From the NCBI RefSeq assembly GCF_025860405.1, contig NZ_CP063785.1:3410001-3474000 (forward strand): a stretch of 64,000 nt of DNA, read 5' to 3'. The stretch is from Tolypothrix sp. PCC 7712 (GTDB lineage Bacteria; Cyanobacteriota; Cyanobacteriia; Cyanobacteriales; Nostocaceae). Positions 32,423 through 42,012 of this stretch are shown here, in pieces. The position numbers and the translations under genes were made by a program. The notes below the pieces were generated by a model, which saw nothing but the letters and a program-made list of their open reading frames with translations, was not told the DNA's origin and ran no database searches. Within the stretch, counting starts at the first letter, position 1, and every line of letters starts with the position of its first letter.

Positions 32423-33790
32423 ATGACAATCACTCCTAATCAACAAGAGACGGAACATGGAATTGTTAGCTTACCAATATCGGAAACTAGCCAAGAATTT
32501 AACTGGAGAAACTGTTGGTATCCCGTAACTTTCATACAAGATTTACCAATAAACCGTCCTTATAGCTTTTCACTTTATGATGAATCGTTGGTATTATTCA
32601 AAAACCAAGATGGGAAATTGGGTTGTTTAACAGATATTTGTCCTCACCGAGCGGCTAGACTTTCTGATGGGCAAATTATTGATGGCAAAATTGAGTGCCT
32701 ATACCACGGTTGGCAATTTGGTACTGATGGTCAATGTCTGCATATTCCTCAATTACCAAATGATGCCAAAATTCCTAATAATGCCTGTGTTAAATCTTTT
32801 CCTGTTGTAGAACGCCAAGGTATTGTTTGGATGTGGGCTGGTGAAGCAGAAACTGCCAATGAGGAAATAATTCCTCTAGTTCCAGAGTTAAATAATCCGG
32901 ATGTAGTCTGTAAAGATTATATACGTGATTTACCTTATGACCAGACATATTTTATTGAAAATGTGATTGATCCAGCACATGTTTACATCAGCCATGATGG
33001 TCTTCTTGGCAAAAGAGCAGATGCTCAACCATTAGACATAGAAGTTGTTGAAAGTTCCTTAGCGGGAATTCGTGGCAGATGGAGGGTAACAAGAAAGCCT
33101 AATTTACCTTGGATGGTATTAGATTTTATAGCTCCCAATTTAATTATTTATAAGTTTAGCAATGTTAGCAATGAAGCTCAGAAAAGATTGGGAGGAACAG
33201 TTTTGTATTCTCTACCTCTAAGCAGAAATAAATGCCGTATTCTACTGAGAAATTATAGTAATAGCTTTCCTTGGCAAGTAAAGCTGATGCCTGATTGGCT
33301 AGATCACATTACAGTACGAAATAAAATTTTGGAAGGAGATTTACAGCTTGTTGTTCAACAAAAAAGACAAATTGAGCGCTTGCAAAAGAATCTCAAAGAT
33401 GTATATTTACCACTTAAAACATCAGACACATTAGTAATTGAATACCGAAAGTGGTTAGACAAATTTGCTAAAGATTTACCTTTCTATCAAGGTTATGCCT
33501 CTGCAAAGAATTTATCTGAAAGTGAGATTACGCAAAATTCACTACTACTAGATAGGTATTCACAACACACACTAATTTGTCATGATTGTAATCGAGCTTA
33601 TCAAACTACAAGCTTAGTGAAACAAATTTTAGTGGGAATTGCGATCGCTCTTGCAGCCTTAGCTATACTTACAGATGACTCATGGATTTCTCCTGTAGCT
33701 GTTGCAGCTGCTTTATCAGCATTAGCTTTAGCTTTTGCAGCCGATAAACTGAAAACCAAATTTGAGCGTTTTTACACTCGCCATGAGTAA
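32423..33790 (+). CDS. Rieske non-heme iron oxygenase, pheophorbide a oxygenase-like
   Basis: 455 residues. The Rieske [2Fe-2S] cluster ligands are Cys73-x-His75 and Cys92-x2-His95 (DICPHRAARL, ECLYHGWQFG). The mononuclear iron site is N-x2-D-x2-H-x4-H at 180-191 (ENVIDPAHVYISH). The C-terminal PaO-type region ends in two hydrophobic helices (LVKQILVGIAIALAALAIL; WISPVAVAAALSALALAFA), so it is membrane-bound, like PaO, Tic55 and PTC52. Such enzymes oxidise porphyrin-type or aromatic rings with a ferredoxin donor. The substrate here is not known. It meets the next minus-strand gene with no gap. Confidence 0.88.
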   Translation: MTITPNQQETEHGIVSLPISETSQEFNWRNCWYPVTFIQDLPINRPYSFSLYDESLVLFKNQDGKLGCLTDICPHRAARLSDGQIIDGKIECLYHGWQFGTDGQCLHIPQLPNDAKIPNNACVKSFPVVERQGIVWMWAGEAETANEEIIPLVPELNNPDVVCKDYIRDLPYDQTYFIENVIDPAHVYISHDGLLGKRADAQPLDIEVVESSLAGIRGRWRVTRKPNLPWMVLDFIAPNLIIYKFSNVSNEAQKRLGGTVLYSLPLSRNKCRILLRNYSNSFPWQVKLMPDWLDHITVRNKILEGDLQLVVQQKRQIERLQKNLKDVYLPLKTSDTLVIEYRKWLDKFAKDLPFYQGYASAKNLSESEITQNSLLLDRYSQHTLICHDCNRAYQTTSLVKQILVGIAIALAALAILTDDSWISPVAVAAALSALALAFAADKLKTKFERFYTRHE

Positions 33791-34798
33791 TTAAAACTTG
33801 ACAACTACTTTGCCACAATTCTGACCACTGAGCAGATATTCCACAGCATCAGGAATAGACTCTATACCTTGGAATTGGGTAGGGTCAACGTTAACTCTGA
33901 TTTTATTAGTGTAGAAGAGATTTAAAAGGCGATCGCGCGCCTCTGGCATATACTCACGGTAATGTGGCATTAAAAAGCCGCGCACAGAAGCAGCTTTCCA
34001 AAATAGCTGATGATAAATGCGGGGTTGGGTAATTTGTTCTATATTCTTGGCGTATTCCGAGATAAAACCTACTACCACTAAGCGTCCCCGCACAGCTAAG
34101 TTGTCAACGCAAGTATCAAACACTTGTTTACCCACACAGTCAAAAATTAAATTAATGCCATTGGGATATTCTTGCTTGAGGACTTGGTCGAGGTTTTCTG
34201 TACGATAGTTGATAATGCGATCGCATCCTAATTCTTGGAGTAACTTTGCTTTCGCCTCAGAACTACAAGTACCAATGACATGATTACCTGCTAGTTTTGC
34301 TAATTGCACCGCAATATGGCCTGTACCACCAGCCGCCGCATTTACCAAAACCACCTCATTACTTTTCATCTCTCCCACTTGTTCCAACGCCACCAAAGCT
34401 GATACACCTGTAGGTATGAGCGTTAAAACCTCTGGAGTGGCTTCTCGCACTTTCACCGCTAAGTTCGTATCAATAACCTGATATTCTCGATAACCACCAC
34501 CCCGCGCTGTACTTATCGCCGCATCACCAATTTGAAAATCTTGCACATTTTCACCTACAGCCACAACTGTTCCTACTGCTTCCACACCCAAATCAAAGGG
34601 CGGAGTTAAGTGAACATAGGGAACCTCTCCCCGACATAGTAAAGTGTCAAAACCACCGTTAACACCAGCAAATTTATTCTGAATTAATATTTGATTTTCA
34701 GTAGGAATAGAAATCGGTATTTCAACAATCTTAACAGCCGATTTAAAGTCTTGATTCAGTTGTTTTGCAATTAATTTTCTGTAGGTTTTTATATTCAT
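33791..34798 (-). CDS. Medium-chain dehydrogenase, quinone oxidoreductase-like
   Basis: 335 residues of the MDR superfamily. The N-terminal GroES-like fold has FDLGVEAVGTVVAVGENV; the NADPH-binding Rossmann motif is AAAGGTGHIAVQLAKLAG followed by VIGTCSSEAKAKLLQELG. The zinc ligands of alcohol dehydrogenases are absent, as in zeta-crystallin, quinone reductases and prostaglandin reductase-3-like enzymes. It probably reduces a quinone or alpha,beta-unsaturated carbonyl. Its stop codon is directly adjacent to the stop of the Rieske gene, so the transcripts converge. Confidence 0.87.
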   Translation of the reverse strand: MNIKTYRKLIAKQLNQDFKSAVKIVEIPISIPTENQILIQNKFAGVNGGFDTLLCRGEVPYVHLTPPFDLGVEAVGTVVAVGENVQDFQIGDAAISTARGGGYREYQVIDTNLAVKVREATPEVLTLIPTGVSALVALEQVGEMKSNEVVLVNAAAGGTGHIAVQLAKLAGNHVIGTCSSEAKAKLLQELGCDRIINYRTENLDQVLKQEYPNGINLIFDCVGKQVFDTCVDNLAVRGRLVVVGFISEYAKNIEQITQPRIYHQLFWKAASVRGFLMPHYREYMPEARDRLLNLFYTNKIRVNVDPTQFQGIESIPDAVEYLLSGQNCGKVVVKF

Positions 34799-34804
34799 TT
34801 ATTC

Positions 34805-34938
34805 TTAGTATTGGGCATTGGGCATTGGTAATGGGGCATTGGGCATTGGTAATGGGTAATTGGTAATTGGTAATTGTTATTTCTCCCTCATCTCCCTCAT
34901 CTCCCTCATCTCCCTCATCCCCCTCATCCCCCTCATCT
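34805..34938. repeat. STRR cluster (GGGCATT, GGTAATT, CTCATCTCC units)
   Basis: Three repeat types run on from each other: GGGCATT (34811-34850), GGTAATT (34848-34878) and CTCCCTCATC/CCCCTCATC (34882-34938). They fill the whole spacer between two minus-strand genes. Confidence 0.9.
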
Positions 34939-34941
34939 CCC

Positions 34942-35736
34942 CTACAAGGCTTTATCCCACTCTAATTGATGAGCTAAACCGTATTTGATAAAATCTTCTT
35001 CTTTTGCTTTATCGCTTTTACCAAAAACACCTAAGCTGTAAGGATTATCTTGCATTCTTTGGGAAACTTGCTCTTGTTCAAACTGGATAACTTCTGCTCT
35101 TGATTTATCTGGTTTAAAAAAGTCTACAACTAAAACAGTCCGGTCATAATTAGTATAATTATGGGGGCAATGTGGATAACTATGATCTAAAATCAAAAAC
35201 TCACCTTCATGCCAATAAAGCTGCTCATGGCAGATTTTCATTGCTACATCTCCCTCGGGAACTATCAAACCTAAATAGCCCCGATTCATGTGTGGGTTGT
35301 AGTTAACGTGCAGCTTAATATCTAAGCCTGGATGAAATGTACCAAAATAGGCATTTCTAATAATATCATCATTGCTAAAGTTAACTTTTTCTATTACATT
35401 AGCCAAGTTAGGAAAGTATTTTTCTCTTATTTCTAGCGCTTTAGCTGATGCATCATTTGTCCCATAATCAGAATATTCTATGTGATGCAGTTTAATATAT
35501 TCTTCTATAAAAAGACCTTGGAACAATATACCAAAAGCGCTATATTTGGAATTGCCCTTTGTTTTAATAGTTTTACTTTTTGGGCCTAGCACCTCATAAG
35601 TGAATTTTATTTCTTCAGAAGATGCGTTGTTAGTAAAATGTTTAAACTCATCTCTAATTACTAGCCAATTATCTTGCAAAGTTTCTAGGAAAGAAAATTC
35701 TGCTGGGTTTAAATGATACTCATTAAAATTTTCCAT
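34942..35736 (-). CDS. Aspartyl/asparaginyl beta-hydroxylase-like protein
   Basis: 264 residues. The central part fits the Asp/Asn hydroxylase family of 2-oxoglutarate/Fe(II) oxygenases: YFGTFHPGLDIKLHVNYNPHMNRGYLGLIVPEG carries the first iron His and the Arg-containing strand, and the distal SYPHCPHNYTNYDRTVLVVDFF carries the second His and the 2-oxoglutarate-binding Arg. No signal peptide. The hydroxylated target is unknown; bacterial members act on peptides or small lipids. Whether this gene works with the neighbouring Rieske and quinone reductase genes is an open guess. Confidence 0.82.
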   Translation of the reverse strand: MENFNEYHLNPAEFSFLETLQDNWLVIRDEFKHFTNNASSEEIKFTYEVLGPKSKTIKTKGNSKYSAFGILFQGLFIEEYIKLHHIEYSDYGTNDASAKALEIREKYFPNLANVIEKVNFSNDDIIRNAYFGTFHPGLDIKLHVNYNPHMNRGYLGLIVPEGDVAMKICHEQLYWHEGEFLILDHSYPHCPHNYTNYDRTVLVVDFFKPDKSRAEVIQFEQEQVSQRMQDNPYSLGVFGKSDKAKEEDFIKYGLAHQLEWDKAL

Positions 35737-36642
35737 TATTTTTACCCCTGATAATGATTGAATAAAATCTTTTACAGTAATTTTGAATTTTGAATGGGTA
35801 TAAGCTCTGGGTTATTTAATTTACATATTAGCTAAAAACCACAGTCTTGTGAGCTTGACAAGTTTCTACACTCATCATGTAACTTCAATACTGATGAGCT
35901 GACTAAAGCTGCAGTGCTGCCAAAATACAAGAATTTGCGATCGCAACTGCTGAACCTGTTGAATATGTTGTATAAAATCTTAAACTGCGTAGACCAGATA
36001 GGCTTAAGGGAAAGATTGAGACATTTATAATCATGTCCCCCGAATCTACAACAACATTTGACTCTAAAATAAGCAAAAAACGCCCAGGAGTGTTGCCGTG
36101 TTTCCACCCTAAGCGTTTTTTGTTTTAACTTGCTCCTCACACACAACTAAAGAATATCACCTGTCTTTATCAGAGTCGGTATTCTAGATCACAATTGCAA
36201 AATCTTTTAATTATGTTTTTAAAATTGGTGTTGGGCGGTTGGTGTTGGTAATTTCTCTTTATCCCCCATCCTAAAGGAAGTTAGAAATAATTGAGTAGTC
36301 TGCCCAGCGAAAATTCTTGGTTTAACCCCCACCCTGAAAACCTTATTTTATAGCGCTGCTTTCCCGCCCTGCAATAAATTGCGAGATCATAGCTCAATCC
36401 TAAATAAACCTGATTGAAATATAGGTCAATTACTTGCATAGACTGAACCTGAAGCAACGATCGCATCAGTCTGAAGTTATGCAGTCGAGAAATTTGTCTT
36501 GCCATTTTCATCGTTACTGTGACATACTCAGGAACATAAATACACTATTCCGACCGATTTAATGGAGTTTATGGTAGCCCAATCAATTGCAGGGTTACCA
36601 GCGTTTCAACATGACTGCCGATCGCCATCCCAGGAAAGAACT
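35737..36642. other. Gap with a candidate sRNA and no convincing protein gene
   Basis: About 900 bp. Minus-strand frames at 35832 and 36281 are unlike any protein I know and lack ribosome sites. The only strong signal is the hairpin and motif set at 36070-36140, listed separately. Confidence 0.5.
36070..36140 (-). ncRNA. Candidate Yfr2-family small RNA
   Basis: Read on the minus strand, AAAAAACGCTTAGGG opens a hairpin that closes with CTCCTGGGCGTTTTTT, a perfect 9-bp outer stem ending in a T-run. The loop region carries GGGTGGAAACACGG, which contains GGAAACA, the conserved motif of Yfr2-type cyanobacterial RNAs. A TATTCT box at the right distance upstream could be the -10 element, placing the 5' end near 36140. 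The size (about 70 nt) fits the family. The assignment rests on motif and structure only. Confidence 0.55.
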
Positions 36643-37890
36643 ATGCTAGAAGACGCTCAAGGACTTGAAGTTACAACAGACTCAAAAGCCGCGATCGCAG
36701 CTATTAACAGCTTCATCGATCAAGCCCTCAGTTATGGCAAAGAGGCGGAAGCAGTAATTCACCAAGGGATTGCCGCCGATCCCAACTGTGCAATTATTCG
36801 TGCTTATGCAGCAGCTTATTATCTTTCTCAGGAAAATGCTCAAGCGTGGAAGCAAGCCAAGCCACATCTACAAATAGCGCAACAGCAACTTACAAAAATC
36901 ACCGATAGAGAACAGTTGTATGTGCAGGCGATCGCAGCTTGGGCGGAGGCGAAAATTGAACGGGCGATCGCTATCCACGAAGCCCTTACCGAAAAATATC
37001 CCCGTGACTTAATCTCTGTACAGCAGGGACAGTATCACTACTTTTACTTGGGCGATCAGCAGAGATTGCTGGCGATCGCGCAAAAGGTATTACCAGCGAA
37101 TCGCGACAATCATTATCTATACGGTATGGTGGCATTTGGTTTAGAACAATGCCATCGTTTGCAGGAAGCAGAAGCAATGGGGCGAATCGCCACCTCAATG
37201 AATCGTTACGATCCTTGGGCGCATCATGCTGTGGCTCATGTGATGGAAACTCAAGGACGAATTGAGGAGGGAATTGCTTGGATGGAAAGCCTGGCTGATA
37301 CCTGGGAAAACTGCAACTCCATGCTTTATACCCATAATTGGTGGCATATAGCGCTTTATTATTTAGAGCAAGGTAACGCAGCCAAAGTCTTAGCGCTTTA
37401 CGATAGTCATGTTTGGGGACGCGCACAGAAATCCTCGCCTAAAGATCAGGTAGGTGCGATCGCTTTATTGTTAAGACTAGAGCTGCAAGGGTTTGATGTA
37501 GAACAGCGTTGGCAGCAGTTAAGTGCTTATTTACTCCCTCGACTGCATGAACATGCTTTACCGTTTCAAGACTTACACTATATCTATGCATTAGCGAGAG
37601 CAGAACGTCATGACTGGTTAAAGCAGATGTGGGAGAGTATGCAGCAACATACCCTGAAGATTAACCCATTTCTGCGGCGACAATGGTCGGATATTGCCAT
37701 TCCTTGCGCTAAAGGCATGATTTCCCACGCTAAAGGTAATTGCTCAGAAGCAGTCAATCAACTCCAACCTGTACTATCAAAATTATCTCAAATAGGGGGT
37801 AGCCATGCCCAAAGAGAATTATTTGAGCAGGTGTATCGAGATGCTTTGTCGCGAACTCAAAAGTCAGCGAGTAACCTCTTGTCAGCCTGA
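36643..37890 (+). CDS. TTC38-like tetratricopeptide-repeat protein
   Basis: 415 residues from ATG 36643, chosen because AGGAAAG lies just upstream and family proteins begin near DAQGLEVTTDSKAA. The longer frame from 36562 adds 27 unrelated residues. Helical TPR-like sequence throughout. The phrase DPWAHHAVAHVMETQGRIEEGIAWME and later NWWHIALYYLEQGN with SHVWG match the conserved core of the TTC38 family, found from bacteria to animals. Soluble, with no catalytic motif known. Function of the family is not established. Confidence 0.8.
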   Translation: MLEDAQGLEVTTDSKAAIAAINSFIDQALSYGKEAEAVIHQGIAADPNCAIIRAYAAAYYLSQENAQAWKQAKPHLQIAQQQLTKITDREQLYVQAIAAWAEAKIERAIAIHEALTEKYPRDLISVQQGQYHYFYLGDQQRLLAIAQKVLPANRDNHYLYGMVAFGLEQCHRLQEAEAMGRIATSMNRYDPWAHHAVAHVMETQGRIEEGIAWMESLADTWENCNSMLYTHNWWHIALYYLEQGNAAKVLALYDSHVWGRAQKSSPKDQVGAIALLLRLELQGFDVEQRWQQLSAYLLPRLHEHALPFQDLHYIYALARAERHDWLKQMWESMQQHTLKINPFLRRQWSDIAIPCAKGMISHAKGNCSEAVNQLQPVLSKLSQIGGSHAQRELFEQVYRDALSRTQKSASNLLSA

Positions 37891-38133
37891 TTAGTTAAGT
37901 AGCAATAAGTTTCAGTTCAGAAGATTTAGCTGTTGAGGCTGGTAGAGGAAGCAGTCCAATGAAAAAAATTTCATCTCTAGGGATTGTTACTCAGAACTCA
38001 GCACTTTAATATTATCAAAAACTCAGCAGACTCTAATTTTTCAGTCAGCTTGTTCTCAGATTAATAACTCAATCTATTAATTACAGGCTCTTGATTGACA
38101 TGAAGCTCTTGGTCATTGAAGAAAGAGGTTATT

Positions 38134-38634
38134 ATGATGAAAAAATTAATTGGTAGTACTTTATCTGCTCTCATACTCACTACATCTGCTGCCGCTATAG
38201 CTACACCTGTTAAATATGAACAGTTAAATACACAGGCACAATCTCAAATAGCATATCAAATTAATGTTCCCCATATTACTGGTTCTGGTGTTCGTAATAA
38301 TGCTCACTTTATCCAAGTTGCAGTAGTTGGGATGTCGCTGCAAGATTTAATGATATCTCTGCCAGACCAAATGGAACGTTTTAATAGTGTAGAAATTACA
38401 GACCAATCAGGTAAACAAATTGCTGCCAAAACAGAGATTAGTAAAGAACGTATAGCAATCACCTTTGAGCAACCTGTAACTTCTGGTGGTGTGGTAGAAG
38501 TAAATCTCACAGGTATACGAACCAGGAGTTCAGGCGTAAGAACACTGCTTTATGGTGTAACTGGCCAAAGAGTTGGCTTAAAAGGAGACATTCCAATTGG
38601 AACAGCCAGAATTGATCTCCTCGATCAAAGCTAA
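38134..38634 (+). CDS. DUF2808-family exported protein
   Basis: 166 residues from ATG 38134, with AAAGAGG just upstream; the in-frame TTG at 38116 is rejected. MMKKLIGSTLSALILTTSAAAIA is a signal peptide. The mature part has the DUF2808 pattern: beta-strand pairs ending in MERFNSVEITDQSGKQI, ITFEQPVTSGGVVEVNLTGIRT and TLLYGVTGQRVGLKGDIPIGTARID. The family is common in cyanobacteria, secreted, and of unknown function. Confidence 0.8.
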   Translation: MMKKLIGSTLSALILTTSAAAIATPVKYEQLNTQAQSQIAYQINVPHITGSGVRNNAHFIQVAVVGMSLQDLMISLPDQMERFNSVEITDQSGKQIAAKTEISKERIAITFEQPVTSGGVVEVNLTGIRTRSSGVRTLLYGVTGQRVGLKGDIPIGTARIDLLDQS

Positions 38635-38997
38635 ATTAGATACTCTCTTTGCATGGTTGTGAGTGTCTGGAACTGCAAAACAAAATAGGTTAAAAAGTAG
38701 AGATTACCGAGACAATTTTGGATTTTAGATTTTGGATTTTGGATTAAATCTAATCTAGAATCCAAAAAACGGTTTCAAGCCTCTGGGTTTACGGAGAAGA
38801 AAACAAAAAAAAATCAGTATTTAAGCCTCTTCTTTACAAGGAGAGGTTAATCATCAATATTGAAGACTACTTTAAAAAAAGAATGCGAGACATAAGTTAA
38901 AGAGACAACATTTTTGTGCCTTCCCAATAATTTTTATCTCGCAAGCATTCTGGGAATTAGTATAAGTTGAAAAATTAAGGCGGGATTATTCTCTTTC
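38635..38997. other. Convergent gap with GGATTTT STRR
   Basis: 363 bp. Contains TTTTGGATTTTAGATTTTGG units (about 38716-38745) followed by their inverse (AATCTAATCTAGAATCC). A short inverted pair ACAAGGAGAGG is also seen. No gene. Confidence 0.5.
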
Positions 38998-39666
38998 TTA
39001 AAGTGAAACAGAATAATTGCTAGCAGATGAGTGCTTTGCAAGCAGATAGCGCACTTCTTCATCGGTAGTTTGCAAAAAGTTTTCGTACCATAGACCAACT
39101 GCACACATTTGCTCTGGCATTTTCAAACAAACTACTTCATCGACTATCCTCTGCAATTGTTCACAAGTTTCAGGTGGTGCAACTGGAACTGCTACAATCA
39201 TGCGCTTTGGTTGTTGGCGTTGCAATATAGTAATAGCAGCACGCATGGTTGAGCCAGTAGCAATACCATCATCCACAACAATGACAGTGCAATTTTTGAC
39301 ATTAACTGGAGGGCGATCGCCTCGATAAGCGCGATCGCGACGCTGTAATTCTTGAAATTCATCAGCCGTTACTTGCTCAATCGTCTCAGTGGAGATAGCT
39401 AAAGAGTTGACAACATCATAATTCAATACCCGAATACTTCCCGATGTGATTGCACCCATTGCCAATTCTTTGTGCCCAGGTACACCCAGTTTTCTTACTA
39501 AGCAGATGTCTAATGGAGCACTAAGTGCCTTTGCTACTTCATATGCTACTGGTACACCACCACGAGGTAAGCCTAAAACCAGCAAATTTGGGCAACCAGT
39601 ATAGGCTGTTAGTTGTTTACCTAACATCTGACCAGCTTCTAAGCGGTTACGGAATTTTGTAGACAT
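38998..39666 (-). CDS. Phosphoribosyltransferase family protein
   Basis: 222 residues from ATG 39666, where GGAGGTGA lies 7 nt upstream; this fixes the start over the ATG at 39699. The PRPP-binding loop is VIVVDDGIATGSTMRAAI. The N-terminal VLGLPRGGVPVAYEVAKAL and the flexible-loop region LVRKLGVPGHKELAMGAI are typical of the stand-alone PRTase-like proteins often linked to erythromycin-esterase or dienelactone-hydrolase genes. The base substrate is not known. Stands alone, convergent with the DUF2808 gene. Confidence 0.85.
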   Translation of the reverse strand: MSTKFRNRLEAGQMLGKQLTAYTGCPNLLVLGLPRGGVPVAYEVAKALSAPLDICLVRKLGVPGHKELAMGAITSGSIRVLNYDVVNSLAISTETIEQVTADEFQELQRRDRAYRGDRPPVNVKNCTVIVVDDGIATGSTMRAAITILQRQQPKRMIVAVPVAPPETCEQLQRIVDEVVCLKMPEQMCAVGLWYENFLQTTDEEVRYLLAKHSSASNYSVSL

Positions 39667-40584
39667 AATTATCACCTCCATAGGGTGAAAGCGATGCATC
39701 GTTAAATTCTGTGCAATATACCGAAGATGACCCGATCTACTATTTGCGATATTGCTGACTGCAAAGGCTACCCAATAGAGCTGGTACCAAATTTTTCTAA
39801 TAATTACTCACAGTACTTATAGACTTTCTATAAACGTCTTTGACTATATTTACTGCTATGGGCTGTTAAATAAGACTGAAACTCCCAGCGCGCTATTAAT
39901 TTTGGTTACAAACCGCAAAATAATAACTAATATCCTTTGCACATAACTCTATTGTCTCATCCTTCCCAATATATATAGCAGTCCTCAATCATTTGTAAGA
40001 ATCTATAGAGAACTCCACAGAATGATTGATCCAAAAGCTGTCATTGCGAGCGAAACGGAGTGTAGTGAAGCAATCCCAATATTTTGCGGTTGCTTCATTT
40101 CGCTTCCCTTCTCCTGACAGAGACGCTACGCGAACGGGACGCTACGCGAACGCTACATTCGCAATGACAATTGGGCATTTCTTTTTGTGGAGGTCTCATA
40201 GATATTTGAAATTTGCTCTCCTTTTCCCGATTACTAATTATTCATGACCCAGTCACCACAAGTGTGCCAGGTTCAAAAGTGGCATAGGTTAATCGGATGG
40301 TATAAAAACAGATGGTATTCTAGGTCAAGTTTACAACAGCGGTTTCACCCAGATAATCGCATCCTAAGTAAACGCGAATTTAGTTGCAAAATTGGCTAAC
40401 TTAACAACCATCATCAGTGGGAGATGTGGCGAGGCTCAGAATTTAGGACGAGAGCCTTTTAATGACTTAAATAGGCATCTATGCGATCGCAAATATTTGT
40501 GAAACGGTAATTTGCAGATTTCCGTTTATTCATTGCCAGGAGTGTGCTACTCAATTCATCGAACACCTTAGGAGTCGCATTATT
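39667..40584. other. Long divergent gap, repeat-rich
   Basis: 918 bp without a gene. Includes a half-site of the 16807 element (TATATAGCAGTCC near 39970), the REP-like element at 40039-40169, and then about 300 bp with nothing recognised before the beta-helix gene. The ATG at 40585 is preceded by TTAGGAGTCGC. Confidence 0.45.
40039..40169. repeat. REP-like element with TGTCATTGCGA ends
   Basis: TGTCATTGCGA (40039-40049) faces TCGCAATGACA (40159-40169). The interior has CGAAACGGAGTGTAGTGAAGCAATCCC, a widely dispersed bacterial repeat phrase, plus ACGCTACGCGAACG iterations typical of cyanobacterial small palindromes. Confidence 0.75.
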
Positions 40585-42012
40585 ATGTTTTTGGATCAAC
40601 CGGTTGCAATCACTCAACCTGTTAACCTTGGCAATGCTGCTAAGTTACAAGCTGAATATGCTGATAACGCAGATTTATCTACCGCAAAACTGACAAATAC
40701 TCAAAATAACTCAACTACAAAACTCGCTCTCAGTAATACTGGTAAAACCTACTTTGTTTCTGGAACTGGGAACGATAACAATAATGGACTAAAGGAAAGT
40801 AGTGCATTTCGGACGCTGCAAAAGGCAGCAGACTTGGTAAAAGCAGGCGATACAGTTTACATCATGAATGGGACTTATACGCAAGCTAACCCTAACCAAG
40901 AAATTATGGTACTTAATAAAAAACAAGGTACGCCGAATGCACGCATTACCTTCAAAGCCTATCCTGGACACAGCCCTTTCATCAAATCGCGCAATTGGAC
41001 TGCTATTAAATTGCTTGGGTCTTCTTACATCACCATTGAGGGTCTGACCTTAGAGGGCAACAACGACAATATTACATTGCAGTATGCACAACAGCAAAAA
41101 TACAATTACAACAATCCCCAGACAGCAGGTAATGGAATTGAAATCCGTGACTTTTCCCACCATGTGATCATTCGGAACAACAGAGTCTCTAAGTTTGGTG
41201 GGACAGGAATTAGTTCTATCAAAGCAGACTATCTCACATACGAGAATAATGTGGTTTTTCAGAATTGTTGGTATAGTCCTTGGGGCGCAAATCCTATGGG
41301 GATGATGTACAACTGGAATTCTGACAACAATACCAGCCAATATAAAATGATTATCCAAGGTAATACGCTTTACGACAATAAAAGCTTAATTCCTTGGAAA
41401 GATGCAGGAAAAGTCACTGAAGGGCATGGAATTATCATAGATGATTCACTAAACACTCAACAGAATTCACTGCATCAACGTTATCAAGGCAAAACTCTGG
41501 TTGCAAATAACGTTGTTTATAAAAACGGTGCTGCTGGTATCCATGTATATAGTAGTGCCTATGTTGATGTGGTCAACAATACAACCTATCAAAATGGGCA
41601 ATATCCTGATACTCAACAGTATGGAGAAATTTCTGTAATTGAGTCTGATCAAGTGAAAGTTTTCAACAACATTATGTATGCTCGCAAGGACGGAGAAGTA
41701 AACAACGTCGCGAAATCTAAGAATTTCCAATACGCCTATAACCTTGTTTACAATTCCTCCAAATTTAACGGTTCACTAACACAAAATATTATGGGAAAAG
41801 ACCCATTATTTAGCGATCCGTCCAAGGCTAATTTCACCCTCAGATCTGGTAGTTCGGCGATTGATACTGGAACCAAGACTTTCAGTGGAGTCAATGCACC
41901 GACTATTGATAAGCAAGGCTTCAGCCGTCCGCAAGATGGAGATGGTAGAGGTGGTGCGATTATAGATATAGGTGCATTAGAAGTCTCTGCCAAAGCTGCT
42001 TTCGCCAGGTAA
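40585..42012 (+). CDS. Right-handed parallel beta-helix protein
   Basis: 475 residues. After a Thr/Asn/Ser-rich N-terminus without a signal peptide, TYFVSGTGNDNNNGLKESSAFRTLQKAADLVKAGDTVYIMNGTY is the DUF1565-like entry to pectate-lyase-type beta helices, followed by repeated rungs (HHVIIRNNRVSKFGGTGI; KTLVANNVVYKNGAAGIHV; DQVKVFNNIMY). It ends with DPLFSDPSKANFTLRSGSSAIDTGT and DIGALE, common in secreted polysaccharide-lyase-like proteins. Related to PL9-type folds, but I do not see enough to name a lyase. A C-terminal hydrophobic tail is absent. Confidence 0.82.
   Translation: MFLDQPVAITQPVNLGNAAKLQAEYADNADLSTAKLTNTQNNSTTKLALSNTGKTYFVSGTGNDNNNGLKESSAFRTLQKAADLVKAGDTVYIMNGTYTQANPNQEIMVLNKKQGTPNARITFKAYPGHSPFIKSRNWTAIKLLGSSYITIEGLTLEGNNDNITLQYAQQQKYNYNNPQTAGNGIEIRDFSHHVIIRNNRVSKFGGTGISSIKADYLTYENNVVFQNCWYSPWGANPMGMMYNWNSDNNTSQYKMIIQGNTLYDNKSLIPWKDAGKVTEGHGIIIDDSLNTQQNSLHQRYQGKTLVANNVVYKNGAAGIHVYSSAYVDVVNNTTYQNGQYPDTQQYGEISVIESDQVKVFNNIMYARKDGEVNNVAKSKNFQYAYNLVYNSSKFNGSLTQNIMGKDPLFSDPSKANFTLRSGSSAIDTGTKTFSGVNAPTIDKQGFSRPQDGDGRGGAIIDIGALEVSAKAAFAR

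Noticed and set aside
31848..35736. The SnoaL, Rieske, quinone-reductase and hydroxylase genes as one biosynthetic cluster
   Set aside because: Orientations differ, no scaffold-building enzyme is present, and the link is only proximity; I keep them as separate genes.
36132..36141. CTCCTCACAC on the plus strand, the core motif of the Yfr1 small RNA
   Set aside because: No terminator hairpin follows on the plus strand. The strong hairpin and T-run fit the minus strand and a Yfr2-like RNA instead.
35832..36146. 104-residue minus-strand frame
   Set aside because: No ribosome site or recognisable domain, and it overlaps the candidate small RNA and its terminator.
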